Part shown: one piece after another, positions 27,523-43,433 of the stretch | Layout: every line of letters begins with the position of its first letter | Position numbering within the stretch: the stretch's first letter is position 1 | Source of the DNA: Thermoleophilaceae bacterium | GTDB lineage: Bacteria; Actinomycetota; Thermoleophilia; Solirubrobacterales; Thermoleophilaceae | Direction: 5' to 3' | Assembly: GCA_025928265.1 (NCBI GenBank) | Contig: JAICJV010000007.1 | Coordinates: 1 to 64,000, forward strand | Length of the DNA: 64,000 bases | The notes under the pieces: generated by a model | Told to the model about the DNA's origin: nothing | What the model saw: the letters and a program-made list of their open reading frames with translations, nothing else | The model's database searches: none | Position numbers and translations under genes: made by a program

Positions 27523-27553
27523 GTCCTCCGCGAGCCCCTCACTCGCGGAGGAC
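27523..27553. terminator. 12-bp perfect hairpin between convergent genes
   Basis: GTCCTCCGCGAG and CTCGCGGAGGAC pair perfectly with a 7-base loop. It starts 3 bp after the eRF1-like stop and ends 5 bp before the stop of the small membrane gene on the other strand, so it is placed to end both transcripts. No T-run follows on either strand. Confidence 0.6.
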
Positions 27554-27558
27554 GACGG

Positions 27559-27726
27559 TCAGTACCTGCCGCCGAACCTGCTCCCCAGTCCGTAGCCGCC
27601 GGTGGGCACACCCGCCAGCAGCACGAGAATGGCGGCGACGATTCCGACGATCGCCGGCAGCCCAAGCGCCACGCATATCGCGTAGACGAGGGCGGCGAAG
27701 AGCACTGCGATCAAGATGCCGATCAC
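27559..27726 (-). CDS. Small hydrophobic two-helix membrane protein
   Basis: 55 residues from a GTG at 27726 that has AAGGAG five bases upstream. Two hydrophobic helices ('ILIAVLFAALVYAICVALGL' and 'AIVGIVAAILVLLAGV') are separated by one Pro, followed by a Gly/Tyr/Arg tail ('GYGLGSRFGGRY'). It resembles the many short membrane proteins of actinobacteria with unknown roles. A longer in-frame start at 27795 would add a basic stretch but lacks a ribosome-binding site. Confidence 0.6.
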   Translation of the reverse strand: MIGILIAVLFAALVYAICVALGLPAIVGIVAAILVLLAGVPTGGYGLGSRFGGRY

Positions 27727-27811
27727 GTGGACTCCTTCCTCGGTTGTCTTCCCAAGGCGCGGCTCCTTGCCGCTCCTGACCGGGGTTGTTCCCACCCTTG
27801 CGTGCGCTTAG

Positions 27812-28360
27812 TCACACATCCAGGGCAGTCTGCTCCGGCGGATAGGTGAGGTGCCCGTCGTGGACGACGGCGAACGGCGTGAGCTCGTGTCGCTCGACGC
27901 GGCCGTCGGGCCAGATGTGACGCACCTCGAAGCCCCGGACGACGAGCGCGTCCGAGATCAGGCGCCGATGGCAGCGATACCACTGCGCCTCGGCGCACAT
28001 GACGCACACCCGCTTTCCGCCTTCCGCTTTCCGAACGAGCTCGTCCAGCGCCTCGCGAAACGCTCCCGCCTCCATGTAGTCCGCGTAGCCCTGGAAGGCC
28101 GCCACTCGCCAGCCACCGTTGGGCGAGTCCGGCTGAGGCCGTCGGAAGCCGCCGAGGTCCTTGAAGTGGCGGTACGCGATCCCCGCCTCGGGCAGCGAAG
28201 CCGCGAGCTGATCGCCCCAGAACCACGGCATTCGTCGCGACTTGGGAACGGTGCGCACGTCGGCGAGCAACTCGATGCCCTGACCGCGCAACAGCGCCAC
28301 GAACGCGTCGAGCTCGTGGGTCGAGTGTCCCACCGTCCATGCAATTCCTCTGTCGTTCAC
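27812..28360 (-). CDS. DUF488 family protein
   Basis: 182 residues. The DUF488 pattern is clear: 'TVGHSTHELDAFVALLRGQG' at the N-terminus, 'LLADVRTVPKSRRMPWF' after it, 'YRHFKDLGG' in the middle, and the Cys/His cluster 'CVMCAEAQWYRCHRRLISD' (~118-136). The Cys and the paired His/Arg suggest a nucleophile or metal site. Members are often found near DNA-repair genes, and here the divergent neighbour is ku, 60 bp away. Biochemical function is unknown. Confidence 0.8.
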   Translation of the reverse strand: MNDRGIAWTVGHSTHELDAFVALLRGQGIELLADVRTVPKSRRMPWFWGDQLAASLPEAGIAYRHFKDLGGFRRPQPDSPNGGWRVAAFQGYADYMEAGAFREALDELVRKAEGGKRVCVMCAEAQWYRCHRRLISDALVVRGFEVRHIWPDGRVERHELTPFAVVHDGHLTYPPEQTALDV

Positions 28361-28420
28361 GATGAAAAAGGCGAGGTGCGGAAAACTATGTGCTCACCCA
28401 AGTCTTCGAGGAGTAACTGA

Positions 28421-29281
28421 ATGCCGCGTTCCATATGGACGGGCGCCATCAGCTTCGGGCTGGTGAACGTGCCGGTGAAGCTCTACAGCGCAGTGAGCAA
28501 GAAGAGCGTGCGCTTCCACCAGCTCCACGACAAGGACGGCGTGCGAATCCAGCAGAAGCGCGTGTGCCCCGCGGACGGCGAGGAAGTCGCGTACGAGAAC
28601 ATCGTCAAGGGCTACGAGATCACGCCAGACCAGTACGTCGTGATCGAGCCCGGCGAGCTCGAGGCGCTCGAGCCGCGCAAGACGAAGACGATCGACATCG
28701 AGGACTTCGTGGACCTCGACGACATCGACCCGATCTTCTACGACCACCCCTACTACCTGATGCCGGGCACCGGCGCCGCGAAGCCGTACAAGCTGCTCGT
28801 GGACGCGATGGAGGAGGCCGGCAAGGTGGGAATCGCGCGCGTCGTGATCCGCCAGAAGGAGCAGCTGGTGGCGCTGCGTCCCGCCGACGGGGCGCTCGCG
28901 ATGTCCACGATGAACTTCGCCGACGAGGTGGTCGACCCGGACCGCTTCGACGAGAAGCCGGACGCGGAGGTCGAGACGAGCAAGCGCGAGCTCGACATGG
29001 CCAAGCAGCTGATCGACTCGCTGTCGTCCGACTGGGAGCCCGACAAGTACCGCGACACCTACCGCGAGCGCGTTCTCGAGCTGATCGAGCAGAAGGCCGA
29101 GGGCAAGGAGATCGCGGTGCAGCCGGTGGAGGAGCCGCAGCCCGTCCCCGACCTCATGGCTGCTCTCGAGGCCAGTGTCAAGGCGGCGCGCCAGGACAAG
29201 TCGAAGAGCGATGGCGGCGGCGACTCGAAGAAGAAGTCCCCCGCCAAGAAGTCGGGCGCGCGCACGAAGGCGAAGGCCTAG
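28421..29281 (+). CDS. ku: Ku protein (non-homologous end joining)
   Basis: Binds DNA ends as a homodimer for double-strand-break joining. 286 residues. The N-terminal 'MPRSIWTGAISFGLVNVPVK' is the hallmark of bacterial Ku. The ring-forming core runs to about residue 205 ('YRERVLELIEQKAEGKEI'), and the C-terminal ~50 residues are Lys/Ser/Ala-rich ('KKKSPAKKSGARTKAKA'), the DNA-sliding tail seen in actinobacterial Ku. GAGGAG precedes the ATG. The usual partner, ligase D, is not in the window. Its stop codon shares the CTAG at 29278-29281 with the opposite gene. Confidence 0.95.
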   Translation: MPRSIWTGAISFGLVNVPVKLYSAVSKKSVRFHQLHDKDGVRIQQKRVCPADGEEVAYENIVKGYEITPDQYVVIEPGELEALEPRKTKTIDIEDFVDLDDIDPIFYDHPYYLMPGTGAAKPYKLLVDAMEEAGKVGIARVVIRQKEQLVALRPADGALAMSTMNFADEVVDPDRFDEKPDAEVETSKRELDMAKQLIDSLSSDWEPDKYRDTYRERVLELIEQKAEGKEIAVQPVEEPQPVPDLMAALEASVKAARQDKSKSDGGGDSKKKSPAKKSGARTKAKA

Positions 29282-30708
29282 CGCGCAGGGGCCGCCTTGC
29301 GGCTCGTGTGGCCGTTCCAGACCGCGCGCCAGTAGGCGGCGCGCCGCTTGATGGTGCGGTAGAGGAAGCCGCGGCCGCTGACCGTGTAGGTGCCGGCGCT
29401 GCGCCACTTCCTGCTGCCGCGCGAGAGGTACTGGATCGTGAGCTTCTGCGGGGTGCCGACGCGCGAGGTCGGGCGCACCTGGAGCCAGACCTTGGTGGAC
29501 CGCCGGCCCTGCACCGGCCAGATCGGCAGCCGGTAGGCACCGAGCGCGGGCTTGGCCCTGCCGCTCAAGAAGCGCAGGCCGGTCTGGAACGCGCCGCTGC
29601 TGCGGTCATCGCGCATCTGGTACTGCGCCACCGAGCGGATGCGGGAGTTGCGCCAGGCCATGAAGTCGGCCTGGTTGATCCACTTGGCCTGGTTGCCGAG
29701 CGACGTGCCTGCGAAGCGATCCGGCGGGTTGGTCTGCACGCCGAACTCGGTGAGGTAGATCGGCAGCCGGCCGGAGATGCGGCGCTGGTGCGCGGCACGG
29801 TTGATCCAGAGCGAGAGGCGGCCGATCTGCGCGAGGGTGATGTCGCCCGAGCCGACCCGGCGCGCGAAGCTCTGCCCGGCGCCGCGCGTGTACGGGTGGT
29901 GGGCGACGCCGGTCACGTCGAGTCGCTTGAAGCTTGCGCAGCCGCGCACGCGCGCCGCCGAGCCGCGCAGCCTGCGCCCCTTGCTGTCAAGGCAGAACAG
30001 GTCGCGGTAGAAGGCGACGGGCGACAGCGAGCGCGTGGTGTAGCTGCCGCTCGTGCGGCCGATCGGCGCGGTCTCGCCGAGCAGGATCGCGTCGCCCGCG
30101 TGGCCGTTCGCGCGCAGCGCGGCCGTCGCAGCGCGCACCAGGTTGCGGTAGATCCACGGCGAGTACGGCACGTGCCTGCGCCCCACCCTGCGCCACTGCG
30201 GCGTGAGCCAGCCGCCCTGATTCGGCTCGTTCCAGATCGACCAGCGGTGCACGGACGGGTAGCGCCGCGCCAGCGCGGTCACGAACTGCTTGTACTCGGC
30301 CGGCTTGGGCTTGCAGATCCGGCGCGCGGTGGCGGAACCCGAGCATCCGGAGGCCCAGGCCGGGCCCGGGCCCGTGGGTGTGAGCTGCACCTGCATCCCA
30401 CGCGCGGCGGCGCCCGCCACCAGGTCGTCGACCTCGCCCAGCGGGTATGCGTTCGGGTCGCTCGCGTCGAAGCTCGGCTTCTTCTTGGAGCGCGGGCTGG
30501 GTGCGTAGCGGGTCCAGAGGACATTCGCGCGAATCACGTCCACGCCCAGGGCCTGGAGTTCGTCGAGCGTCTGGCTCTGGCGGTCGGGTCCGGAGTAGAG
30601 CAGCTGAGTCTCGTCCTCGAAGAGCGACTCCTGGCTGCGACTGGCGTGGGCCGCGGCCGGGGCCGCGAGGAAGGCGGCGAGCATGAGGATGAGGAGGGTG
30701 CGTCGCAT
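29278..30708 (-). CDS. Secreted glycoside hydrolase, clan GH-A type
   Basis: 476 residues with a signal peptide (~1-22). The TIM-barrel active-site residues are visible: acid/base in 'WSIWNEPNQGGW' (~155) and nucleophile in 'PIYLTEFGVQTNPPD' (~305). 'DVIRANVLWTRYAPSP' near the N-terminus is an early barrel strand. The spacing and motifs fit GH5/GH39-like enzymes; the exact family and substrate are not resolved. The C-terminal ~100 residues are beta-rich and basic ('STKVWLQVRPTSRVG'), perhaps a carbohydrate- or wall-binding module. The start ATG at 30708 is chosen because the signal peptide begins there. Confidence 0.8.
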   Translation of the reverse strand: MRRTLLILMLAAFLAAPAAAHASRSQESLFEDETQLLYSGPDRQSQTLDELQALGVDVIRANVLWTRYAPSPRSKKKPSFDASDPNAYPLGEVDDLVAGAAARGMQVQLTPTGPGPAWASGCSGSATARRICKPKPAEYKQFVTALARRYPSVHRWSIWNEPNQGGWLTPQWRRVGRRHVPYSPWIYRNLVRAATAALRANGHAGDAILLGETAPIGRTSGSYTTRSLSPVAFYRDLFCLDSKGRRLRGSAARVRGCASFKRLDVTGVAHHPYTRGAGQSFARRVGSGDITLAQIGRLSLWINRAAHQRRISGRLPIYLTEFGVQTNPPDRFAGTSLGNQAKWINQADFMAWRNSRIRSVAQYQMRDDRSSGAFQTGLRFLSGRAKPALGAYRLPIWPVQGRRSTKVWLQVRPTSRVGTPQKLTIQYLSRGSRKWRSAGTYTVSGRGFLYRTIKRRAAYWRAVWNGHTSRKAAPAR

Positions 30709-30760
30709 GGCCAATGCAGAACCACCCCGGGCGCGCAAAGTAGCGGCATAACCTTCGGGT

Positions 30761-31711
30761 GTGACTGTTAAGCCGCTGCGTTTTGCGGATGGGGCGCTGC
30801 TCATGCTCGACCAGACGGCGCTGCCCGCCGAGGAGCGCTGGCTGCGCTGCGAGTGCGCCGCCGACGTGGCCGATGCGATCCGGCGGCTGGCGGTGCGCGG
30901 CGCCCCCGCGATCGGGCTGGCTGCGGCTTATGGCATCGCGCTCGAGGCGCGCCGCGGCGGCGACGTCGAGGCGGCGGCCGATCTGCTCGCGGCCACCCGC
31001 CCGACCGCGGTGAACCTGCGCTGGGCGCTGGACCGCGCGCTCGCGGCCGCGGACCCGCTCGCGTTCGCCGAGGCGCTGGCGAGCGCGCAGCTGGAGCAGG
31101 ACCGGGCGATGGCGCGTCACGGCGCCGCGCTGATCCCGCCGGGCAGCAGCGTGCTCACGCACTGCAACACCGGCGCGCTCGCCACCGGCGGCGCCGGCAC
31201 GGCGCTGGGCGTGATCGTGGAGTCGCGGCCGGCGCACGTCTGGGTCGACGAGACGCGCCCGCTGCTCCAGGGCGGGCGGCTCACGGCGTGGGAGCTCGAG
31301 CGCGCGGGCGTGCCGTTCGCGGTGGTGCCCGACGCGAGCGCCGGCACGCTGATGGCGCGCGGCCTGGTGGACGCCGTCGTGGTCGGGGCCGATCGCATCG
31401 CGGCGAACGGCGACACCGCCAACAAGATCGGCACCTACACGGTCGCGGCGCTCGCGGCGCGCCATGCGATCCCGTTCTACGTGGCGGCGCCCGCGTCCAC
31501 CATCGACCCGAGCACGCCGCGCGGCGACGCGATCCCGATCGAGGAGCGCTCACCGGACGAGGTGACCGGAGCCTTCCCCGCGCGCAACTTCGCCTTCGAC
31601 GTGACTCCCGCCGAGCTGATCACGGCGATCGTGTACGAGGGCGGCGTGCTGCGGCCGCCGTACTCCCTAGAGGGGGCCGAGGTAGCGCATGAAGACCTGG
31701 TGCGGCCCTGA
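30761..31711 (+). CDS. mtnA: Methylthioribose-1-phosphate isomerase
   Basis: Methionine-salvage step converting 5-methylthioribose-1-phosphate to the ribulose form. 316 residues, somewhat short for the family (~340-350). '[18 protein letters not shown]' at the N-terminus, the catalytic Cys in '[13 protein letters not shown]' and Asp in '[19 protein letters not shown]' are intact. The C-terminus has '[18 protein letters not shown]'. The start is a GTG at 30761, with 52 bp to the divergent glycosidase start. Other salvage genes are absent here. Its last 45 bp overlap the convergent propeller gene. Confidence 0.92.
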   Translation: MTVKPLRFADGALLMLDQTALPAEERWLRCECAADVADAIRRLAVRGAPAIGLAAAYGIALEARRGGDVEAAADLLAATRPTAVNLRWALDRALAAADPLAFAEALASAQLEQDRAMARHGAALIPPGSSVLTHCNTGALATGGAGTALGVIVESRPAHVWVDETRPLLQGGRLTAWELERAGVPFAVVPDASAGTLMARGLVDAVVVGADRIAANGDTANKIGTYTVAALAARHAIPFYVAAPASTIDPSTPRGDAIPIEERSPDEVTGAFPARNFAFDVTPAELITAIVYEGGVLRPPYSLEGAEVAHEDLVRP

Positions 31712-32902
31712 CGCGCCGGCGAGCGGAGCAGGCGAGTCGAACAGGATGTAGTTCGCGTAGAAGCTCATGCTCGGGTTGAAGCCTCCGCCCGCAAGCGGGA
31801 CGGCCTTCTCGAACACCGACTGCACCAGCGTGAGCTTGCGGACGTCGGTGTACAGGTAGGCGTCGGTGGTGCTGTTGTAGTCACCGGGCCGCCGCAGCGC
31901 GTTCACGCCGAGGTTGTCGGCGTCGCTCTCGAAGCTGATGTAGTAGCCCGAGTTGCCGATCACCGGGTTGCGCGAGTCGCCGTTGCCGAGGCCGCCGTTG
32001 CGCTCGCTGGCCGGGTGCTCGCCGTGGCCGAGGTCGCGGAAGTAGACCTGCGTGTGGCCGTTCGAGGACTTCTCGTATGCCACCACGTGGCGCTTGATGT
32101 CGTTGTAGGCCGGATTGCGGCCGCCGGGCGCCACGAGGCGCGGCCGCGAGGTGCCGTTCTTCGACAGGTACACGCCTCGCGGGCCACCGTAGACCAGGTC
32201 CTGGCGTTCGCCCGTCGAGAACGACGGGTCGGCACCCGGGCCGAGACGCTTGACGCGCCTGCCGGCCTTCACGTACACGCTGCCGTTCGCGACGAAGGCG
32301 ATGCGCGAGCAGTTCCCGGAGACCGCGACCGCGGTGCTGTCGGCGCTCGCCTGGCGGCGGCGCGGAAGTGAGACGCGGCGGATGCCGGTGCCGTTCAGCC
32401 GTGCGACGAACGCGTCGACCTTGCCGTTCGTGTCGCCGCGCACCAGGTTCGACGCCGCCGACAGGAAGGCGACGCACTTCGGCCGGGCGCGGAACGAGCC
32501 GTCGAGCGCGGGGCCCCAGGACGGGCCGTTCGCCGGCGCGCCGCCGAGACCACGGGAGACGGCGATCGTGGAGCCCGGGAACCACTGCGTGCCGTCGTTG
32601 CCGAACACGCCGTCGCGCCGCACCACGAACACGTCGGTGGTGCCGTTGGTGTCGTTCGGGACGAGGTTCGACGCGTCCGACTGGTACGCGATCACGCGCG
32701 CCCAGCGGCGGTCGTTCGAGATCACTGCGTGGGTCGACGCACCGTTCGGGAGGCCGCCTCCCAGCGCGCGCGAGATCAGCACCGTGGCCTGTGCGGACTC
32801 GCGGGCGCTGGCGGCGTGGGACACCGCCGCGCCCATGGCGGTCGCGAGGATCACGGCGGCGAATGCCGGGAGTAGACGGCGGCGAGTCAACACTTTGGAC
32901 AA
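31667..32902 (-). CDS. Secreted beta-propeller (PD40-like) protein
   Basis: 411 residues. A basic signal peptide (~1-33, '[20 protein letters not shown]') is followed by six or seven repeats in which a hydrophobic strand is followed by a 'D(A/T)xNL' or 'DTNG' turn ('[20 protein letters not shown]', '[20 protein letters not shown]'). This pattern is typical of WD40-like/PD40 propellers. No catalytic residues are evident; it probably binds a ligand or partner outside the cell. The final 45 bp overlap mtnA on the other strand. Confidence 0.75.
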   Translation of the reverse strand: MSKVLTRRRLLPAFAAVILATAMGAAVSHAASARESAQATVLISRALGGGLPNGASTHAVISNDRRWARVIAYQSDASNLVPNDTNGTTDVFVVRRDGVFGNDGTQWFPGSTIAVSRGLGGAPANGPSWGPALDGSFRARPKCVAFLSAASNLVRGDTNGKVDAFVARLNGTGIRRVSLPRRRQASADSTAVAVSGNCSRIAFVANGSVYVKAGRRVKRLGPGADPSFSTGERQDLVYGGPRGVYLSKNGTSRPRLVAPGGRNPAYNDIKRHVVAYEKSSNGHTQVYFRDLGHGEHPASERNGGLGNGDSRNPVIGNSGYYISFESDADNLGVNALRRPGDYNSTTDAYLYTDVRKLTLVQSVFEKAVPLAGGGFNPSMSFYANYILFDSPAPLAGASGPHQVFMRYLGPL

Positions 32903-32979
32903 GTTCGGCCGAGGCGGCGGGCAGCTTTACGGCTCGCGCGTATGAACTGCGTCAGAAACCGTTCGTAGACTCCCGGGAG

Positions 32980-33840
32980 GTGCCAACGGAAGCCTTTCCC
33001 GAACGTCTCGTCCGCCTGATCGACGAGCGTTCGCCGCTGTGCATCGGCATCGATCCCGCCGCGGCGTCGCTCGAGCGCGCGGGGCTGCCCGACACCGCCG
33101 GCGGTGCCGAGCGATTCGCCGCCGCGCTGCTCGACGCCGGGCTCGATTCCGCCGCGGCGGTCAAGCCGCAGATGGCGTTCTTCGAGCGCTTCGGCCCGGC
33201 CGGGATCGAGGCGCTCGCGCGCGTGTGCGCGCGGACGCGGGACGCGGGCGTGCCCGTGATCGTGGACGCCAAGCGCGGCGACATCGGCTCGACCATGGCC
33301 GGCTATGGCGATGCGTACTTCGGCGACGGCGCGCCGGTCCAGGCCGACGCCATCACGCTCACCGCGTACCTCGGCCTCGGCGCGCTCGAGCCGCTGTTCG
33401 AGCGGATGGCCGCGGCCGGCGGCGGCGCGTTCGTGGTCACCTGCTCGTCGAATCCCGAAGGTCTGCCGCTTCAGACCGCACACCTGCCCGACGGGCGCCT
33501 GGTGGCGGAATGGCTCGCCGACGAGATCGCCGCGCTGAACGACCGGCTCGGAACACCCGCGGTGGGCGCGGTGATCGGCGCCACGTGCGGCGCGTGGGCA
33601 CGCAGCCCGCTCGAGCGGCTCCGCGGCGCGCCGGTGCTCGCGCCCGGCCTTGGCGCACAGGGCGGCACCTTCGAGCAGGCTGCGCAGCTCTTCTCCGGCG
33701 CCGAGCACCGCGTGCTGCTGCCGATGTCGCGCGCGCTCGTGGCCGACCGCCTCGATCCCGGCGAGTTGCGCGAGCGGGCCCAGCGCTACGCCGAACAGGC
33801 GCGCCAGTTCCGGGACAAGGGCGCCCGCACGCCGGCGTAG
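32980..33840 (+). CDS. pyrF: Orotidine 5'-phosphate decarboxylase (type 2)
   Basis: Last step of UMP synthesis. 286 residues, typical for the longer actinobacterial/myxobacterial type 2 enzyme. 'CIGIDPAAASLERAG' near the N-terminus, 'KPQMAFFERFG' next, and the catalytic Asp-Lys-Asp segment 'IVDAKRGDIGSTMAGYGD' (~95-112) identify it. 'APGLGAQGG' near the C-terminus binds phosphate. The start is assigned to a GTG at 32980, but its Shine-Dalgarno sequence lies almost against the codon, so the start is uncertain. The stop abuts the stop of the opposite gene. Confidence 0.9.
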   Translation: MPTEAFPERLVRLIDERSPLCIGIDPAAASLERAGLPDTAGGAERFAAALLDAGLDSAAAVKPQMAFFERFGPAGIEALARVCARTRDAGVPVIVDAKRGDIGSTMAGYGDAYFGDGAPVQADAITLTAYLGLGALEPLFERMAAAGGGAFVVTCSSNPEGLPLQTAHLPDGRLVAEWLADEIAALNDRLGTPAVGAVIGATCGAWARSPLERLRGAPVLAPGLGAQGGTFEQAAQLFSGAEHRVLLPMSRALVADRLDPGELRERAQRYAEQARQFRDKGARTPA

Positions 33841-35424
33841 CTACCGCTTCAGCGTGAACCCGGCGCGCCGCGCCGTGCCCGCGACGCGGCTGGCCACGGG
33901 CCGCGCCTTCACCCGCCAGCGGCCCGGCGCCAGGCGACGGCGCCCGAGCCAGCCGCCGAAGCGCACGCGCGTGCGCCCCGCGTGCGCGTTCACGTGCAGC
34001 GAGCCGCGCACCCTGGGCCAGCGCCAGCAGAGGTTGTGATGGCGGGAACGCCCGTGGCGCGGGCGCGCCCTGCACCTGCCGTGGCGATAGACGCCGACCA
34101 CTCGGTGCTCGAAGGTGAGCGTCACGCGCGCGCGGGCGGAGAGCGTGAAGCGGATGTGCGTCTTGATGCCGCGCCGTTTGTGCGCGCGATGGAAGCGCCT
34201 CGGCGAGACGTGCAGGCCACCCAGCACAGGCTTCGGAGGCGCGGGCGGCGCTTCGGTGGTGAAGGTGGCGTCGGGTCCGGCGCTGGTCCCGTGCACGCTC
34301 GTGGCCACGATCCGGTAGTGGTAGGTGGTCGACGGCCGGAGCCCGACGATCGGCTCGGTGACCGTCGCGGTCTGGTCCGTCGCCGCGACCGTTCCGCCCG
34401 GCGTGGACGAGCCGTAGAACGGTGTGGGGCCGAAATCGAAGTGGTAGCTCGCGGGCGTGCCAACCGGGTCGACCGTCCCGCTCACCGCCCACGCCCCCGC
34501 GGTGCCGGCCTCGCTCGGGCCCGTCGCGACGATCGGCGGCGAGGCGGGCGCCGCCACGGGGCAGCTCGGATCGGGGGCCGCGCTGGGCGGCGGGGTGCTC
34601 GTGGGAAGCGCGTGAGCCACCACGCTTCCGCTCGTCATCTGGTGCGTCCAGATCATCCAGCCGTAGATCGGGCAGCTGCCGGCCAGCAGGCGGACGTAGC
34701 GCGCGGTCACGCTGCCGTTCACGTTGCCCGCGCGGTCCCAGGAGGGCCGCGTGATCGGCGCCACGTCGCACACGGCCACGAGGTCGTTCGGCTTGAGCAG
34801 CGCGCGCACGTGTCCTCCGCCCTGCACGTCGAGGTAGCTCCAGAGCAGGTAGCTGTAGTGGATGTCATGGCGGCTGCCCTGGTCGGCGGCCGGATCGCCG
34901 TAGTGCTCGTAGGAGGCGCCCCTGTTGGATCCGCCCGGCACGTCCTGCGGGCGCTTGTAGTGCATCTCGTCGGGAATCGACCGCACGCTGACCTTGTAGG
35001 CGAACCCGGGCGCGAGCGGGCATGCCGCGCCGCGACCGCCGCTCGACGGGACAGGCGGCGGAACCACGTCGGCCAGGTCGGCCGTCGCGAGGTCGCCGTA
35101 CTTCACGTTCCGGTCGTCGGTGTAGCCGTTGCCGCCGCGATGGAAGACGAGCGCCCCGGCCCCCGACGGGATCACCTCGTGGTTGTCGAGGCGCACCGTC
35201 CCGTTGGGGCAGTCGCCGTTGTCGAACGTCAGGCTGCCCGTGAGCTGGAACCCGGTGGGGGTGGCGTCGCCGTAGCGGAGCGGGATGCTCGATGCGGCCG
35301 GGTGCACGCACACGTTCACGTGCGCCTGGCCGGGAGCGTCGTAGAGGGAGGCCGGGTCAGTGGCGCGGGCGACCGGCGCCACTGCGGCGCTCAGGACGAT
35401 CGCGATGAGCAGCGCCCTGCCCAC
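33841..35424 (-). CDS. Secreted FN3-domain protein with basic C-terminal domain
   Basis: 527 residues after a signal peptide (~1-21). Residues ~25-275 form an unrecognised beta-rich region with several Cys and 'DIHYSYLLWSYLDVQGGGHV'. A fibronectin type III domain follows at ~300-395 ('ASYHFDFGPTPFYGSS', 'YHYRIVATSVHGTSAGPD'). The last ~120 residues are Arg/His-rich beta sequence ('RFTLSARARVTLTFEHRVVG', 'RCRARPRHGRSRHHNLCW'), a domain type that recurs at C-termini of secreted proteins in this lineage. It probably stays attached to the envelope. Role unknown. Confidence 0.75.
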   Translation of the reverse strand: MGRALLIAIVLSAAVAPVARATDPASLYDAPGQAHVNVCVHPAASSIPLRYGDATPTGFQLTGSLTFDNGDCPNGTVRLDNHEVIPSGAGALVFHRGGNGYTDDRNVKYGDLATADLADVVPPPVPSSGGRGAACPLAPGFAYKVSVRSIPDEMHYKRPQDVPGGSNRGASYEHYGDPAADQGSRHDIHYSYLLWSYLDVQGGGHVRALLKPNDLVAVCDVAPITRPSWDRAGNVNGSVTARYVRLLAGSCPIYGWMIWTHQMTSGSVVAHALPTSTPPPSAAPDPSCPVAAPASPPIVATGPSEAGTAGAWAVSGTVDPVGTPASYHFDFGPTPFYGSSTPGGTVAATDQTATVTEPIVGLRPSTTYHYRIVATSVHGTSAGPDATFTTEAPPAPPKPVLGGLHVSPRRFHRAHKRRGIKTHIRFTLSARARVTLTFEHRVVGVYRHGRCRARPRHGRSRHHNLCWRWPRVRGSLHVNAHAGRTRVRFGGWLGRRRLAPGRWRVKARPVASRVAGTARRAGFTLKR

Positions 35425-35493
35425 GACGGCTCAAAGGTCGGCTCGGCGCGTTAGTTGCGGTGTCGCCCCCTGGCCCTGGCGTGGCGCGAAGAG

Positions 35494-35583
35494 CGGAGGG
35501 GGAGGGATTCGAACCCTCGAGACCGGTCAACCCGGCCTAACGGTTTTCAAGACCGTCGCATTCAACCGCTCTGCCACCCCTCC
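35494..35583 (-). tRNA. tRNA-Ser (anticodon TGA)
   Basis: 90-nt class II tRNA on the minus strand: acceptor GGAGGGG/CCCCTCC, anticodon stem ACGGT/ACCGT with loop CTTGAAA (anticodon TGA), a long variable arm, and T-arm GAGGG-TTCGAAT-CCCTC. It reads UCN codons. It lies between two secreted-protein genes with no other gene nearby. Confidence 0.96.
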
Positions 35584-35625
35584 GGGCCGGGTCGAGGTTA
35601 GCCCGCGCGACGAGGCCGATGCCGC

Positions 35626-42142
<6,517 letters not shown>

Positions 42143-42218
42143 GCGTCAATCGTCCCGCGAAGCCCGTGTAATGACATCCGGATATTCCCGTCGGGGCGGA
42201 CGGGTAACTACCGATGTG

Positions 42219-42247
42219 CTGACGAACAGTGAGCAGTGACCTACGAT
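42219..42247 (+). promoter_or_regulatory. Putative promoter of the L,D-transpeptidase gene
   Basis: CTGACG at 42219-42224 and TACGAT at 42242-42247 are 17 bases apart, an optimal sigma-70 spacing; the -10 fits the actinobacterial TANNNT pattern. A CCTACG...CGTAGG dyad (42240-42260) begins in the -10 and could be a regulator site or a 5'-end hairpin. The ATG is 31 bp downstream. Confidence 0.5.
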
Positions 42248-42278
42248 TTGCCTGCGTAGGCGCTTCCTCGGCCCAGCG

Positions 42279-43358
42279 ATGACAACCCTCACCGCCCAGC
42301 TAAAGCAACGGACGCTTCGCAGCCCGCTCCGCATCGTGGCGCTCGTGGCTGCGGGCGTGATCGTCGCCGCGATCGTGGCGGCGTACTTCTACGACCACTC
42401 GCGCGCCGACCTCATCTCGCCGGGCGTGAAGGCCGCCGGAGTGGACGTCGGCGGCATGCGCGCGAACCAGGCGCGCGCCGTGCTCGAGCGCGAGCTCCCG
42501 CGGCGGCTGAACCGGCCGATCGTGGTCTCGGCGGCGGGGCACCACTTCCACTTCGACACGGCGGCCACGCACCCGCGCATCGACATCGACGGGTTGGTGA
42601 ACCGCGCGGTGGATGACAGCCGCTCAGGCTGGTTCGGCAGCCGCGCGATCGACGGGATCACGGGCGCGCGCAAGGATGCGGATGTGTCGGCACCCGTGAG
42701 CTACAGCCACGCGACGCTCGAGTCACTGTCGGCGCGCATCGCCGGGAAGGTCGATCGCGACGCTCGCGACGCGACGGTGAAGCCGTCCGCCACCGGCCTC
42801 GAGCAGGTGAAGAGCCAAACGGGCCGGCGCGTGAACAGCGCGGCACTCAACGCGGCACTCGCCTCGGCGATCACGCATCCGGGCGACCCGCGGCGCGTGA
42901 AGGCCGTCGTCTCGGTCACGCACCCGAAGGTCACCACGGCGGAGCTCGTGACCAAGTACCCGAACTACATCATCGTCGACCGCGGCGGCTTCACCCTCCG
43001 CTACTACCACGACCTCAAGCTCGCGAAGACCTACCCGATCGCGGTCGGCATGCAGGGGCTCGAGACCCCCGCCGGGCTCTACGACATCCAGTGGAAGCAG
43101 GTGAATCCGCCCTGGTACGTGCCGAACTCGGCATGGGCCGGTTCGCTCGCCGGCAAGACGATCCCGCCGGGCCCGCAGGATCCGCTGAAGGCCCGCTTCA
43201 TGGCGTTCAACGGCGGCGCCGGCATTCACGGGATCGACCCATCCGAGTACGGGACGATCGGACACACCGCGTCCCACGGCTGCGTGCGCATGACGATCCC
43301 CGACGTGATCGATCTGTACCGGCGCGTGCCGGTGCACACTCCGGTGTTCGTCGGCTGA
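42279..43358 (+). CDS. L,D-transpeptidase (YkuD) with N-terminal membrane anchor
   Basis: 359 residues. A single N-terminal anchor (~20-40, 'IVALVAAGVIVAAIVAAYFY') points the rest outside. Residues ~50-215 contain peptidoglycan-binding-type repeats ('VDVGGMRANQARAVLEREL', 'VNSAALNAALASAI'). The YkuD catalytic domain ends with 'GIHGIDPSEYGTIGHTASHG' and 'CVRMTIPDVIDLYRRV', the HxxxxxxxxSHGCxR signature with its catalytic Cys. It makes 3-3 cross-links, or attaches proteins, in peptidoglycan. A near-consensus promoter lies just upstream. Confidence 0.92.
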   Translation: MTTLTAQLKQRTLRSPLRIVALVAAGVIVAAIVAAYFYDHSRADLISPGVKAAGVDVGGMRANQARAVLERELPRRLNRPIVVSAAGHHFHFDTAATHPRIDIDGLVNRAVDDSRSGWFGSRAIDGITGARKDADVSAPVSYSHATLESLSARIAGKVDRDARDATVKPSATGLEQVKSQTGRRVNSAALNAALASAITHPGDPRRVKAVVSVTHPKVTTAELVTKYPNYIIVDRGGFTLRYYHDLKLAKTYPIAVGMQGLETPAGLYDIQWKQVNPPWYVPNSAWAGSLAGKTIPPGPQDPLKARFMAFNGGAGIHGIDPSEYGTIGHTASHGCVRMTIPDVIDLYRRVPVHTPVFVG

Positions 43359-43433
43359 CGCCCCCTCCTATTTCTCACGCGCGTCACAGCGGCCCGTAAT
43401 CCCAGCTTTACGGCGGCGGGCGACGCTGTGCCG

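Noticed and set aside
28421-29281. Complete NHEJ operon
   Set aside because: Only ku is present; no ligase D domain is found in the window.
43394-43413. CCGTAA/TTACGG hairpin after the L,D-transpeptidase as terminator
   Set aside because: Only six base pairs with an 8-nt loop and no T-run; too weak to claim.
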